Assembly (NCBI GenBank): GCA_030374805.1
Contig: JARGSG010000218.1
Span: 434,001-498,000 of the forward strand
Direction of reading: 5' to 3'
Length of the DNA: 64,000 bases
DNA from: Gracilaria gracilis
Lineage: Eukaryota > Rhodophyta > Florideophyceae > Gracilariales > Gracilariaceae
Part shown: piece after piece, positions 52,692 to 63,959 of the stretch
Numbering within the stretch: position 1 is the first letter of the stretch
How the letters are laid out: each line of letters opens with the position of its first letter
Translations under genes and position numbers: made by a program
Notes under the pieces: generated by a model
Seen by the model: only the letters and a program-made list of their open reading frames with translations
What the model was told of the DNA's origin: nothing
Database searches by the model: none

Positions 52692-55600
52692 GTGGACTCT
52701 ACCACCGTTGGTGTAATGCGTCGCCCGTTGATACGGTTCAGGAACAACCGGATCCCGGATCGAGTCATGGTCATGGCCAAGCGAAACCACAAGATATTCG
52801 CTGACCTTGGCCTTTCTACCCAGTATATGGTGCGTCATTTGTCTATCCTGGATACAGGCGCTGGTCCCAATTTTATTGTGGAGTCGCTCTTACCGCCGGA
52901 AATCCGTTGTCGAGTTCGTCAAGGACCCGTCATGGACGGGGCAGATGCAAATAATAACCCGTTGAGTACGGCTGGAATGGTTTCCCTGATCGTCAGGATT
53001 GGCAACTGCATTGAGCAGGTTGAATTCATCGTCTGCAAGACGCTTGCTGCCCCTGTCATCTTAGGGTGTGACTTCTGTGACAGGTATTTCGAGTCAATCA
53101 AACCGCGTGCGCGTGAAGTGGAAATGGAAGATGGTTCGGTTGTACCGATTGTTCGTCGTTCTTTGAGGAGAACCTCAGCTAAGCTGGTACCGCTACCTAC
53201 TCCTTTACAGGATTCTAACCCTCCGAAGGAGTCTCCGAAACTCCGTGTTGCACGTGCTATTTCTATTCCGCCAGAATCCCAGGTATGGGTTGATGTTACT
53301 GCTGCTCCGCGTGGTTTGCGGGTTGTTCAACCATCTACCTCGTTATACGAGAAATATCAGCTCGCATTAGCGAATGGCGTTGTGCAGATCTCGAATGGTC
53401 ACCCCTTTCGGGTTTTGTTAGCCAACTTTGGCAAGAAGTCCCAGTTTCTGGTGAAGAACCAAGTTATTGGTACTGTCCTACCGCACCCTACGGCGCTTAT
53501 CCCTACTAAGGTGACTGCCGCCGAGATGCTCGGGATTGTCGAAGAAACCGCTGATGCGTCTCACTCTCAGGAGGGGGAGGGGTATTCGTCGCGTGCGCAA
53601 GCGTCAAACCCGTCTCAGACGGTTAACAACACGGGAGACCCGGAAAAGAAGACCATGCCTACGAGTTATGACAGGATTGACCCTATTAAGGAGTTAGAAG
53701 AATTGAATCTCGGTCATGTACCGGATTCACACCGCGAGAAGTTGCGTGATATGTTGCGCGAATTTACACCAATGTGGGATGGTTCCCTCGGAGAGGTTAC
53801 AGCTACGGAACACCGGATTGATCTGTTGCCAGACGTTAAGCCTATTGCTCAACACCCTTACAGGGCAGGTCCGAAAGCTCGGGAGGAAGAACAGTTTCAA
53901 ATCAACAAGATGCTCCGAGCCGGAGTTATAGAACCGGCACAGTCGCCGTGGGCATCTCCAGTTGTACTGGCTCCGAAACCCGATGGGTCCTGGCGTTTTT
54001 GTATCGACTATCGTCGCCTCAATGATGTTACCGTCAAAGACGTGTATCCCATACCTCGTATGGACGAGTACATTGACTCGCTTGGCGATGCAACCGTCTT
54101 CTCCACTTTGGATGCGAATTGGGGGTACTGGCAAGTACCCGTGAGACCGGAAGACCGTGATAAGACTGCGTTTACCTGTCATTCAGGGCTGTACCGCTTT
54201 AAGCGTATGCCTTTTGGACTTACGAACGCCCCTGCTACTTTTCAGCGTGCTTTGGATATCCTCCTTGCCCGTTTCAAATGGCGGAGTTGCCTCGTCTATC
54301 TCGACGATATCATCGTCTTCTCCAATAATTTGGATGACCATTTGGATCACGTTCGTGAGATAATCACAACACTGCGTGACGCAGGAGTAACACTCAAGCT
54401 GAGGAAATGTGAATTCTTTACTGACTCGGTCAAGTATCTTGGACACGTAATCCGTCCGGGACGGCTACTGATCGAGCAGGCTCGCGTGAAGTCACTCAAG
54501 GAGGCTAAACTACCTACGACTCAGACTGAGCTGCGTTCCTTCCTAGGATTATGCAACGTCTATCGACGGTTTATTCCTCGCTTCGCGAAGATCGCGGGAC
54601 CGCTCAACGAGCTCCTGAAGAAGGGACAACCACCAAAACTGGGCCCCCTTGCTCCCACGCAAATGGAAGCATTCAACTCTCTTATAGAGGCAGTTACAAC
54701 AGCACCCGTGCTGTCATTACCGAAGAACGGGTTGCCATTTACCGTGGATACGGATGCGAGCGACTACCAGATCGGCTGTGCACTGTTTCAGACTACACCC
54801 GACGGGGAACGCCGACCAATTGGATTTTGGTCTCGCACGCTCAACGTTCATGAACGGAACTATTCGGTATCCGAAAAGGAGTGGCTCGCCATGGTATGGG
54901 CTTTACAGACGTTAAGACCATATCTTATGGGTGTGCATTTTACCGTTAACACGGATCATTCCGCGTTACGCTGGTTAATGTCAATCACGGAACCTTCCGG
55001 GCGTTTAATGCGCTGGCGTCTTCGGCTAGTCGAGTTTGATTATGAAGTCACCTACAAGAAGGGAAGTCTCAACACGCAAGCGGATGCTCTTTCACGTTTG
55101 GGAACGGAAGGCGAAGCGTTACGCGTCGACGACGATGATGAAGATATCCCCTGTTTCCTCATGGAGGAGGGTGAAGAAGACTACGAACTGATTTCGGACG
55201 ACATCTGTGATGACTTACTCGTCGCAGACGGTGAAGACCCGGAACTCGGTGCGTTTGTCCCCATTACTCCTGAGGAGATGATCAGAGAACAGCAGGGAGA
55301 CCCGTTCTGTACGAGGATACGCGCCCAAATTAATGGCGGTGCGAACATCCCTTTTGGGGTTAACACTCAGGGTTACCTCGTTAGAGTGGTTCGTTCATCC
55401 CCACAGATCGTGGTTCCTCACTCCTTGCAGTCCAGGGTTCTTCACCTATCACACTTTTCTAAGGTTGCGTCCCATCCTGGGGCTAGAAGGCTGTACACGA
55501 CACTACGTCGGGATTTCTACGGGCCCGCGCTAGCGTTGGATTGCTATACCACCGTCAAGGCGTGTACGCACTGTGCTCGTGAACGAGTTAAATTACGTCG

Positions 55601-58073
55601 CCATGCGAAGAAGCTAACTCTGTTCCCCGCACGGGCGCCTCTTGAGTTTGTTGCCATCGATATACTCGGTGAGTTTTTAAGGACATCCCGAGGTAATCGG
55701 TTTCTACTCGTCATTACGGACAGATTCTCGAAGTTAGTCCGGACAATTCCGTTGAGGAAGATTACATCACGCACTGTTGCGGAAGCTTTCGTTAAGCATT
55801 TGGTCCTAGTCTACGGTCCCCCGGTTAATCTCCTTTCGGATAATGGTCCGCAATTTACTGCGCGTTTCTTCCAGGACGTCTGTCGGATACTCGACGTGAA
55901 GAATCTCTTCACGACGACGTATCATCCCCAATGTAATGGGCAAGTCGAGCGAGTTAATCGAACGCTGCTCTCCGCATTGCGGGCTTATACTGTTGAACAT
56001 CCAAAGACTTGGGATCTCTACACGGATACCGTGACGTACGCGTACAATACGCAAGTTCACAGAGTTACTGGTTTATCTCCTTTCGAGCTTGTGCTGTCGC
56101 GAACGCCCCCGCCAGTTGCGGTTGAACCTCAGCCAAAGCTGGATACGTTCCCGTCGACGGTTGATCACTACCTGCGTTGGAAGCAGTGGCTTTCATTTAT
56201 GGTACCTGTTGCTAGGTCGGCAATGGCTAAAGCACAACACGCTTGTAAGCGGAACTTTGATGCCCGTATTCGGAGACCACTACCACCGCTGGAACCGGGA
56301 CGAACCGCCTTTGTAAGCAAAGAATATTACAATCCTGAAAAGGAGAGGCGACACAAGCTTTCTCCCATCGCTGATGGTCCGTACCGCGTTATTAGCGTGA
56401 ATAAGGACACAGTTGTACTGGAAGTTGGTGGCGCTCATGAGCGTTTTTCTCGAGATCGAGTTGTACAAGGACCTACCCGTCATACGGAAGTTGTTTTGGA
56501 TACTCAGCAGGAGGCTGGACAGGCGGAGAACCGATCGCTTCAGTCTACAGAAGCTACACCACTTGTGGGACTTCGTCACCCATCGAGGGGATTGTCGGAG
56601 TTACCGATGTTATCGTCGCGAACCGAATCTTCGGATTCTACACCGCTTGTGAAGTCGCGCTTCACAGCGTCTATCGAACCGTCAACTGACGTGATGACTG
56701 CTCCCCGTATCGCTCCACCTCAGGAGGGGGAGGGGAATTCACGCGTTGTTGCGGAAGAACAGGAATCACCGGTGTCGCAACCGTCGAAGACATCCCGTGA
56801 TTCACGGAGAGAAGAATTGGAGACTGAGTTGTCTCAGGACACCGTCGAGGACGTGATTGCTAAGGATACCACTGTTAGTGGGCAGGCAAACCCGCTACAG
56901 CGTGCTGATATTGCCAAGGGCGCGCAACGCTCTACAGCGGATCGCAGCCCTATCAGCAAGGGACACGCGCAATCTACGGACTCCCGTACTGTCCAGGATA
57001 CTGGAATTGCTTACCCGCACGGGGAATCGCCGCATGATCAACCTCCTGTTGTCGAGGAGACACAGGAGGGACCACCTGATCGCGCTCGCGAAAGTTCCTC
57101 GGCACCGCCGGAAGTCGACGCTGATCACCCGATTTCTCGGAAGAGCACGGCTACAGCACCGCTGGATACTGCTACACGGAGTATTCCGGACGCGCGCAAG
57201 CCGCAAACCGTCGCTGACGTTCGTCGCGCACCGCCTACGCAGGCGCGAAGTAAGGAAATCACGGTAGATCCCGGTATCGCAAGACCTGTTAGTCAGGAAA
57301 GAGAGAAGACGCTCGCAGAAGCGAAGTTAGAGCAACCCGGAACGGGTATGGAGGAAGCACCACCGCACCCATCCGTGGGGAAGTCGTCAAGCGCTCGTCA
57401 TGACGTTTTGAACCGTCATGACAGTGCACGCACCGTTGGAGATACGGAATACCGCCCTGATTTAGGGAAAATACACGCTGCCAGTGCAGGAGTGCGAGCG
57501 CGCCACACGTCGCGTGGCACACGCCGTGCACCACACAGTGGGCCTACACTGTCGACCGGCAGCGCCGTAGCCACGAACCGTCGCACGGAGTCACGTGAAC
57601 CGGCACGTGTCGTGGTAGGTAATCCGCCTCCCCGTCCGAAACCACCGTCAACACGGGAAACTACTCGTAATCGAGACGTTGAGGAGACCGTCGAAACGGA
57701 AGAACTGCTCGAGAACTCCCGGAATTTGGTAAGGAAGACTCAGCAGAGGACGACAGAACCGCCGAAGGCGTCAGAGGCACACAGCAACGCAGCTGGTATC
57801 CCTATTACAGTACCGCTACGAAGCGTGGACGACCCTTCTAAAGGTGGTGAAGAACGTGAAGTTTACTCGAAAGAGTTCGTGGTCGACCACATCGTGGGAC
57901 ACAGTTGGCACCCGAAGGGGTATAGGCAGTACCAGGTGCGCTGGTATGGCTATCCGCCATCAGCAGACACGGATGAACCGGTTGAGCACCTGCCACGATC
58001 GAAAATCGTGCAGTATCACCGCCGTACTAACACGGATGTTCCGGCTAACCTACACCGCGCCCTAGTGGGGTAG
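52692..58073 (+). CDS. pol of chromovirus 2 with chromodomain
   Basis: 1793 aa, unusually long. Protease LDTGAGPNF at about residue 55; reverse transcriptase with YLDD at about 536; RNase H (TVDTDASDYQIGCALF, about 685); integrase DDE core (EFVAIDILGEFL about 985, LLSDNGPQFT about 1048, NGQVERVNRTL about 1082) and a GPY-like tail. About 480 residues of Ser/Pro/Arg/Glu-rich, presumably disordered linker separate the integrase from a C-terminal chromodomain (about 1727-1780: VVDHIVGHSWHPKGYRQYQV, RWYGYPPS). The chromodomain is expected to guide insertion to marked chromatin. The frame looks whole. Confidence 0.92.
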   Translation: MDSTTVGVMRRPLIRFRNNRIPDRVMVMAKRNHKIFADLGLSTQYMVRHLSILDTGAGPNFIVESLLPPEIRCRVRQGPVMDGADANNNPLSTAGMVSLIVRIGNCIEQVEFIVCKTLAAPVILGCDFCDRYFESIKPRAREVEMEDGSVVPIVRRSLRRTSAKLVPLPTPLQDSNPPKESPKLRVARAISIPPESQVWVDVTAAPRGLRVVQPSTSLYEKYQLALANGVVQISNGHPFRVLLANFGKKSQFLVKNQVIGTVLPHPTALIPTKVTAAEMLGIVEETADASHSQEGEGYSSRAQASNPSQTVNNTGDPEKKTMPTSYDRIDPIKELEELNLGHVPDSHREKLRDMLREFTPMWDGSLGEVTATEHRIDLLPDVKPIAQHPYRAGPKAREEEQFQINKMLRAGVIEPAQSPWASPVVLAPKPDGSWRFCIDYRRLNDVTVKDVYPIPRMDEYIDSLGDATVFSTLDANWGYWQVPVRPEDRDKTAFTCHSGLYRFKRMPFGLTNAPATFQRALDILLARFKWRSCLVYLDDIIVFSNNLDDHLDHVREIITTLRDAGVTLKLRKCEFFTDSVKYLGHVIRPGRLLIEQARVKSLKEAKLPTTQTELRSFLGLCNVYRRFIPRFAKIAGPLNELLKKGQPPKLGPLAPTQMEAFNSLIEAVTTAPVLSLPKNGLPFTVDTDASDYQIGCALFQTTPDGERRPIGFWSRTLNVHERNYSVSEKEWLAMVWALQTLRPYLMGVHFTVNTDHSALRWLMSITEPSGRLMRWRLRLVEFDYEVTYKKGSLNTQADALSRLGTEGEALRVDDDDEDIPCFLMEEGEEDYELISDDICDDLLVADGEDPELGAFVPITPEEMIREQQGDPFCTRIRAQINGGANIPFGVNTQGYLVRVVRSSPQIVVPHSLQSRVLHLSHFSKVASHPGARRLYTTLRRDFYGPALALDCYTTVKACTHCARERVKLRRHAKKLTLFPARAPLEFVAIDILGEFLRTSRGNRFLLVITDRFSKLVRTIPLRKITSRTVAEAFVKHLVLVYGPPVNLLSDNGPQFTARFFQDVCRILDVKNLFTTTYHPQCNGQVERVNRTLLSALRAYTVEHPKTWDLYTDTVTYAYNTQVHRVTGLSPFELVLSRTPPPVAVEPQPKLDTFPSTVDHYLRWKQWLSFMVPVARSAMAKAQHACKRNFDARIRRPLPPLEPGRTAFVSKEYYNPEKERRHKLSPIADGPYRVISVNKDTVVLEVGGAHERFSRDRVVQGPTRHTEVVLDTQQEAGQAENRSLQSTEATPLVGLRHPSRGLSELPMLSSRTESSDSTPLVKSRFTASIEPSTDVMTAPRIAPPQEGEGNSRVVAEEQESPVSQPSKTSRDSRREELETELSQDTVEDVIAKDTTVSGQANPLQRADIAKGAQRSTADRSPISKGHAQSTDSRTVQDTGIAYPHGESPHDQPPVVEETQEGPPDRARESSSAPPEVDADHPISRKSTATAPLDTATRSIPDARKPQTVADVRRAPPTQARSKEITVDPGIARPVSQEREKTLAEAKLEQPGTGMEEAPPHPSVGKSSSARHDVLNRHDSARTVGDTEYRPDLGKIHAASAGVRARHTSRGTRRAPHSGPTLSTGSAVATNRRTESREPARVVVGNPPPRPKPPSTRETTRNRDVEETVETEELLENSRNLVRKTQQRTTEPPKASEAHSNAAGIPITVPLRSVDDPSKGGEEREVYSKEFVVDHIVGHSWHPKGYRQYQVRWYGYPPSADTDEPVEHLPRSKIVQYHRRTNTDVPANLHRALVG

Positions 58074-59907
58074 ACCGCCACCGTCTGTGACGGAACGTTC
58101 TCTCGTGTCCGGCGCAGCCGCGTCAACGACAACGAACCTCACTCGAGGAAGCGTAACGACCTCCAGCGGAGTACAGTGCCGAAGTTACTTCGTGAAGGCA
58201 CCCTCTAAACGAGGAGAGTTGAAGAATAAGCTAAGCTGCCTTCAGGAAGAGGAGAAGATTTAAGAAGACTCTATGAAGAGGAAAGGACACTCAGAAGAGG
58301 ATTATGAAGAAGAAGTAATGCCCTCAGGAAGAGGAGAAGAAGAAAGAAGACTCTATGGAGAGGAATTGTTATTCAGATGTGAAGTTTTAGAGAAGGAGTC
58401 TCTACAGTGGCTCTCAACCATGTGGGGTCACGTAGTTGCTCGTATTTTGGGTTGGGCTCCGACTGGTGTCGTGTCTAATCGTGCTTTATTCGTTTTTCGA
58501 AGTTCTTACCCTGTTAGGTTTTTTGTCCAGCTTGCTGGTTCGCTACCACCGTGGTGGACCGCAATCACGGTTTTTCCCTAACAGAAGGATGTACTGTTTC
58601 CGTGTACATCACGTGTATCTATCGGTTTTGATCACCTTCGTTAAGGTTCGTCACTCGAGGATCATTTGTCGTTGACCGATTTCCCCGGGAGCCTCGCTTG
58701 CGCCCGCATTGTGGTTTATCGTATCATTTCACCGTTTACACGGGTTCTCGAATGCGTACCGAATCGATTTCGTGAGTTCTGGCACGGTCTGATACCGGAG
58801 AATACACTTCTTGTTGGAAGGTTTTTATTTGTTGGTTTACCCATTTTCATGGTGTCACTGTTGGTCTCAGCTACGCTGGTTTGCATATCACCGTTGTCAC
58901 GGGCTTTCTACATCGTCTGTTGACTGCCCTTGTTAAGGTTTACACACTGGTTCAGGTTTGCCCACCGTTTTCGGGATGTGGACTTTCACGGACTACCGGT
59001 TTAATATATTACCGATTGTCGGAAATTCATTTCGTCTCAGACGCAGTCTCATCCCCAAAACTGGGTTTCGATGTACGGCCTGTCTTCGCTTGGTAGCGCA
59101 TTTTAATTCCCAGTCGGGATCTGGTCACGTCGAAGACGGATTGGGGACGCCGAAGATTCGGGCTCTGTACTTTAATAATATGCTTATTGAAAGCATTCCC
59201 GTATCTCCACGGTGAAGCCTCCGTTTTGTTCACGGGATGTTCCCCCTTTCAGGGTGCCTTCCACGCTATCAGCGCGCAACGCGAGGTCGTTCCCCGATGG
59301 GCTTTAATCACGCTACAGTAGCGGTGGAATTGCCCCAAGTCTGGGAGTTGTCTGGAATCCCGATTTCTCGGTTTAGAAAGCCCCGGAGGGTGAGGGAAAA
59401 CCGCGGCATCGCGTGCAGTGATGCTGGAAGTCTACCGCAGTGTTGCGTGTTGTTCTAAGTGACCGTCAAGGACGTTGTGGTTGAATATGAAGCCCGTGCT
59501 CGGGAGAAGTGCTGCGTTCAACACCCATGTGCCTGGGGATGTGGCGATCGTGTCGCACGATGCGGTACCGTCATCGACGTTGTTCTACGACCCAATGGGG
59601 AACTCAGACCGCATGTTGCGTGACTCTTCCGTCATCGTCAAGACGTCGTTCGAGCGCAAAGGACCTGGGCGTACTGTAAGCAAATTTGCGACGATGTCGA
59701 GAAAGTCAAAGCACGTCTTGGGACGGTGGTTGCGACTCCAGGGGACGTCGAAAAGGTCGAAGAAGGACACGGAGAACTAGAACGCAGCCAAGGAATTTGG
59801 CGATCGCTCACATGCACCGCTCCTGCGTGATGTTGCACAGCTTTGCTGGGTTGTCCGGTGCTGGAACCGTCATTGTGACGTGGTGTTCGCACCTCAGGAG
59901 GGGGATA
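58074..59907 (+). other. Non-coding 3' region of chromovirus 2
   Basis: 1.8 kb between the pol stop and the 3' LTR. Short frames only; no domain seen. It ends in the polypurine tract CTCAGGAGGGGGA at 59893-59905. Confidence 0.6.
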
Positions 59908-60747
59908 TGTAGTGCAACGCATTTCGCGGTTGGCGCTCGCTTTTGTGGAAGAAGTATATGGTACCTGCAGTGCAGGGAAGGTTGGACGCATCCCGCACGA
60001 TGGCACAGCATTGCTGGCTGGGTGACACATGTGCATGGGGGTCTAGACCCATTCTTGGGAAGATTTGTATTGTATATTTGATAGTTGTAGTGTGCACAGC
60101 ATTGCTGGTCAGTCACACACGTGTGGGAAGTTTGCACCCATTGTTGGGGATTCTAGGTATTAATATTAGATATTTAGTTACCACTGACAGTGGGCGGCTA
60201 CACTACATAGTAGGTTGAGCTCAACCCAACTTTGGGGAGGTAAATGACTCAACCGAGTGTTCGGCTCTGATGTTTCACCCTTGGTGAGCAATATCCTCCT
60301 CGCGGAGAGTTGCCACTACTGTGTAGGTACCATCATCCGCCTCGCGGCATCTACAGCACCCTTACCGCATTCCGCGTGTTATTCTGTGTGTTTCCTTTAT
60401 TTGTTTTCGCACTGTTATACAGGTATCGCTACACTGCATACCGGTGTTGACCGTTCTTTGTTTCGCCCACTCGCGTGGTTCGCTACCGCTCTCCGCGTCT
60501 CGTGCCACTCTCGTGTGTGTGTTGGTTGTCCCGTCTGTGACGTCATCGCCGACTCTGTCGTGTTCCCCACCACTGTGCGGCTTCTTTGCCTTTACCGCTC
60601 TCTACGCGTGTCGTGACGGTGATCCCCTGTCTTACACCCGGCTAGCGCGATCACCCTGAGAGGGGCTCTATTGCTGTGACTACCTCAGTTGAGGGAAGGC
60701 TTGAACACCCTTTGTGTGTCTTCTTCCTCCGCAGGGGTTGCACCACA
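59908..60747 (+). repeat. 3' LTR of chromovirus 2
   Basis: 840 bp, pair of 49227-50066, followed by the duplicated GTTGT. Confidence 0.9.
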
Positions 60748-60752
60748 GTTGT

Positions 60753-61574
60753 CTCAAGGCGCGTGTTAAGGTCTGTAATAGCGTTGAGTACCTCGATCAT
60801 CTGAAGCTCCTGGATTTCCTGCGAATTGACATTAGGGTCCTCATTTCCAGGTTTTTGACTACGAGGTTTTCTGGGTTTGGACGATTCTTTGTCGAAGTTG
60901 GGGGTAATTTCATCGCTGAGGTCGAAGAACTGGGATATGTCTTCGTTTTTGGGCTTTTGAGTTTGCGATTGTGTCTGTGGAGGTTTTCTAGCGTCGGTTT
61001 CAGACTCTGATTCGGGATGTTCTCCATTGTCAATTGCAGGCTGTGGATCAGGCTCTTCTCCATTGTCGGTTGCAAATTGATTAAGGGTTTCTTCTGCGTC
61101 TTGCTGTCCTTTCTCGGTATCCTCGTCATTGGTTTCTTTGATACTATGGACCGTGTCGGAGAATCGGTATCGGAGCGCTATTGCATCAGGGATGGTTCTT
61201 TCATTATATGAGTTGTTACCATATATGTCAATAAACGTTTGCAAATTGGGAGCCGTTGCGTGGTCGTACCAAATGATACGGGCAATACGGTGAGCTGGGT
61301 TCTGTCCATTCTTGATTTTTACTCCAAGATCTTCTAATTTGTTTTGTAGTTGTTTAAGCAAAATGTTATGCTTAATAACATCGGGGTGAGACAACAGGAA
61401 CGGGTGGATGCGATTCCTTAGACGGTCTAGTAATTCTATACCATTGGGATGGTCTTTGAGGGCGGTTCGGATGAGTTTTACCAAGTTGGCTTGGTTTCCG
61501 TTACTCAAACTCATTTTCGGAGCAAATGAGTAGGTGCTCTTTTTGGTTGGAACTTCTTTGAAGTTATCGGTCAT
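60753..61574 (-). pseudogene. copia 2 gag region, 5' part (fossil)
   Basis: N-terminal part of the copia gag (LSNGNQANLVKLIRTALKD, then an acidic Glu/Asp/Pro-rich stretch), split from 47613-49221 by the nested chromovirus. The apparent last residues before 60748 come from the LTR. Confidence 0.7.
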
Positions 61575-61683
61575 CTCGGTTCATGAGTGAGATATAGACC
61601 TGATAAAAGTCTTCTTTAGACACTTGTCTAAAGAGCGGGGGGGTGCACTGGGTGTGCTAACGCTTTTGAGCGTTATTCGCGAA

Positions 61684-61910
61684 TGTTGGTGGAACAGCGA
61701 GAGCGGTTGTGAGTTGTAATTGATAACTTAGGTATGAAACATGTAAAAACGGGTGACTCATGTCTTTACTGAGTGAATGCGAAAGCGTGCGGGTCCTTAA
61801 GGGAGCACCGCAACACTGGCCTCAGGGCCGCAAGGTCCGGATTGCATAAGACCGATTATGCAAACGCTTGGTACGGCGCATATGCGTCGAGCGTGCTCGC
61901 TCGATCAACA
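61684..61910 (-). repeat. 5' LTR of copia 2
   Basis: 227 bp, about 97 percent identical to 43936-44162; followed on the plus strand by CCACT. Confidence 0.85.
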
Positions 61911-61915
61911 CCACT

Positions 61916-63590
61916 GTGGCACAAGTCGCACGAATGCGCGCTTTGTTCGCACGAATACAAGCGTCGTGCTGCTCGAGGCCGGGGGCTGCTGTCATGATGA
62001 ACATATGATAATCCCGGACGCCATTTAAAACATCCGAAAACTGTTCATACATTTCGATGACGATTTGAACGGTGGGTACGGTACCCACCCTTCGGAATTC
62101 CGTACGAGGGACGTCGGGCATTCTACTTCACGACATTTGCAGCGAGCTGCGGGACAAGACAACGTAACCGGCTTTCCGGCAGCCTGGCGTTCGCCAGAGG
62201 AGGGGAATACAGTGCGGACGGCACACGCTCCGCGTCGGATTCGGCAGCGTACTGGACAGGCAGCACACGGCAGCGCCGCGCCACAAGGCGCTACATAATT
62301 GCCGTGGCCAATCACGCGGGCGTGTGCGTGGACGGCGGCCGTTGTACTTGCAGAGCTTCGCTTCTCCACTTGGTCGGACAGGTCCGATTGGAACAATTTG
62401 TTAATCCGTTACCCGCTTCAGACACGCGCCAATACAAAACGCAAACTCGTATTCCAAGCTTTCTACAAAGCTGACATGCATGGTCTCTCATATTGGCGAA
62501 AGAAAAGTGTTTCTTGTTTTACAGTTTGTAGGAATTCGCGAAAACAATGTTGATGAGTTCCAATCACCACCATGTTCTAGCACTTTTCTTGAAATGCTCT
62601 TTGCTACCCATCACCTTAACATTACGCTATGGATATGTACCCTGAAAGCCGCCCACAGCATCCAAGCTCAAGCATTTGCGCACTGCCTGTCAAGATTAGA
62701 ATTGAGAATTTGACGACCAACCGCATGCTTTCCTGCCAAACAAGCTACTGTAGCCGTCAAAAGTCACTTGGAGTTTTGGTTCCGTTTCGTTGGCGACCGG
62801 GATCTCTCTAAGAACGTCGAAAACTGCGGCGGCACTTAAGGTTCCACCGTGAAAGACTTGCCTCTTGATAGCTCCTTGCTTAATTGTATTCTCTCCGTTG
62901 GCCCATATATTACTATGCCGGTCAAAATACAACAGTAGAGAACTGAATTACGGGGCTATACTTTTGTTATTAATTAAACTTCTCATATGATTTTGTTGCT
63001 GTTAAGATGTGTAGATATTTGTGACTGCTCTTGGTCTCTTCTACGAGTACATAGCAGAAATTATCATTTATCTGGGAGAGATGGGGTTCTTTGCAAAGGA
63101 AAATGCGGTATCGAAGCCCTTCCAGATCAGAAACATACGGCTTTCAGCTGATACAAACTTTGTATAATTTAGTTAGGTAGCGAGCATGAATTGTGATCTT
63201 TGTCGTTCTTTGTTGAAGATTTGAATTTTCTTTCTACCATTGAGCTTGATAGAAAGCCGTTTCTCCCCACCTACCACACTTCAAGCTACAAAAACTAAGG
63301 GAGTTATGTATTTAAAATTTCAAATAGAGGATCATTGACTGGTGAACGCTTTAGAACACTTTCTCCTTCCTTACATACTTGTATATGTTTAGATTTTTAA
63401 AACAAAATTTAAATATTCAACAATTTTTACGAGGATATTTGCTTTTGTGAATTATTTCTTATATTCAAGCATGTAACAGTGAGCGTGCGGGAAAACATGA
63501 AAGTAGTTTTATATTGCGAAGCAATTCACAATTATTGTACACAGGGCTTGAGATATATTTTAATTTCTCGTTTAATACATTTTTTGAATT
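61916..63590. other. Intergenic, no supported gene
   Basis: A GC-richer part (about 62060-62350) has overlapping frames on both strands without motifs and a 9-bp perfect palindrome at 62071-62089 (GGTGGGTAC and complement). A 78-codon minus-strand frame at 62696-62932 (NIWANGENTIKQGAIKR) looks protein-like but is unrecognised. The rest, 62933-63590, is AT-rich and empty. Confidence 0.4.
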
Positions 63591-63959
63591 TCATGAAAAT
63601 TTCGTAAGGTCTTCGTTTCGTACGTGTACACGTAAATGAGGTTTGATTGATAGATTCCCGCCAGTCGCGACGCCGACGAGTTGAGCTGCAGCACGTCCCA
63701 TGTGGCGCGCGACGGTATCGAGATCACGTACTCCAAAAAGCGGACACGACGAGAACATGCGCACCACCATCAGCTGCGACGCGTTGAAGCACAGCGCGTG
63801 CGCGAACAGCTTGTGCATCGCGCGCAGAGGCACCGCTGCTGCTGAGCCGCCGCCGTCGCCGTCGCTCATCATCATCATCATCTCAAGTGCTAGCAACAGC
63901 CGTACGCCGCCCAATCGGGCGCAGCGGCCACGCGCCTGTTCCACAGCACGCACTGGCAC
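63591..63959 (-). CDS. Possible 3' exon of a gene leaving the window
   Basis: About 122 codons open, GC-rich against AT-rich flanks. The upstream end is a TAG directly before GTGCC, which fits a splice acceptor as well as a stop, so the gene may continue on the minus strand beyond 64000. The peptide has a Met run from a CAT microsatellite (63868-63882 or so), then LRAMHKLFAHALCFNASQL and LFGVRDLDTVARHMGRAAAQ. I recognise no family. Confidence 0.35.
   Translation of the reverse strand: MPVRAVEQARGRCARLGGVRLLLALEMMMMMSDGDGGGSAAAVPLRAMHKLFAHALCFNASQLMVVRMFSSCPLFGVRDLDTVARHMGRAAAQLVGVATGGNLSIKPHLRVHVRNEDLTKFS

Larger units (their letters stand above)
49227..60747 (+). mobile_element. Young Ty3/gypsy chromovirus nested in copia 2
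   Basis: 11,521 bp on the plus strand with 840-bp LTRs (TGTAGTGC...CACCACA) that differ at only about 6 positions. Flanking duplication GTTGT (49222-49226 and 60748-60752). A primer site TTGGTCTCCCGACTT follows the 5' LTR, and a purine tract (CTCAGGAGGGGGA) precedes the 3' LTR. It has gag, then pol with a C-terminal chromodomain, then 1.8 kb of non-coding sequence. It looks whole and recent. Confidence 0.92.
43936..61910 (-). mobile_element. Ty1/copia element split by a nested chromovirus
   Basis: About 6.45 kb of copia element on the minus strand, opened up to 18 kb by a second element (49227-60747). The LTRs are 227 bp (TGTTG...CAACA), about 97 percent identical. The flanking duplication is CCACT (43931-43935 and 61911-61915). 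Order from 5' (right) to 3' (left): gag, protease, integrase, reverse transcriptase, RNase H. The gag region is split by the nested insertion. The coding part also shows a few (about three) breaks. Confidence 0.9.
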
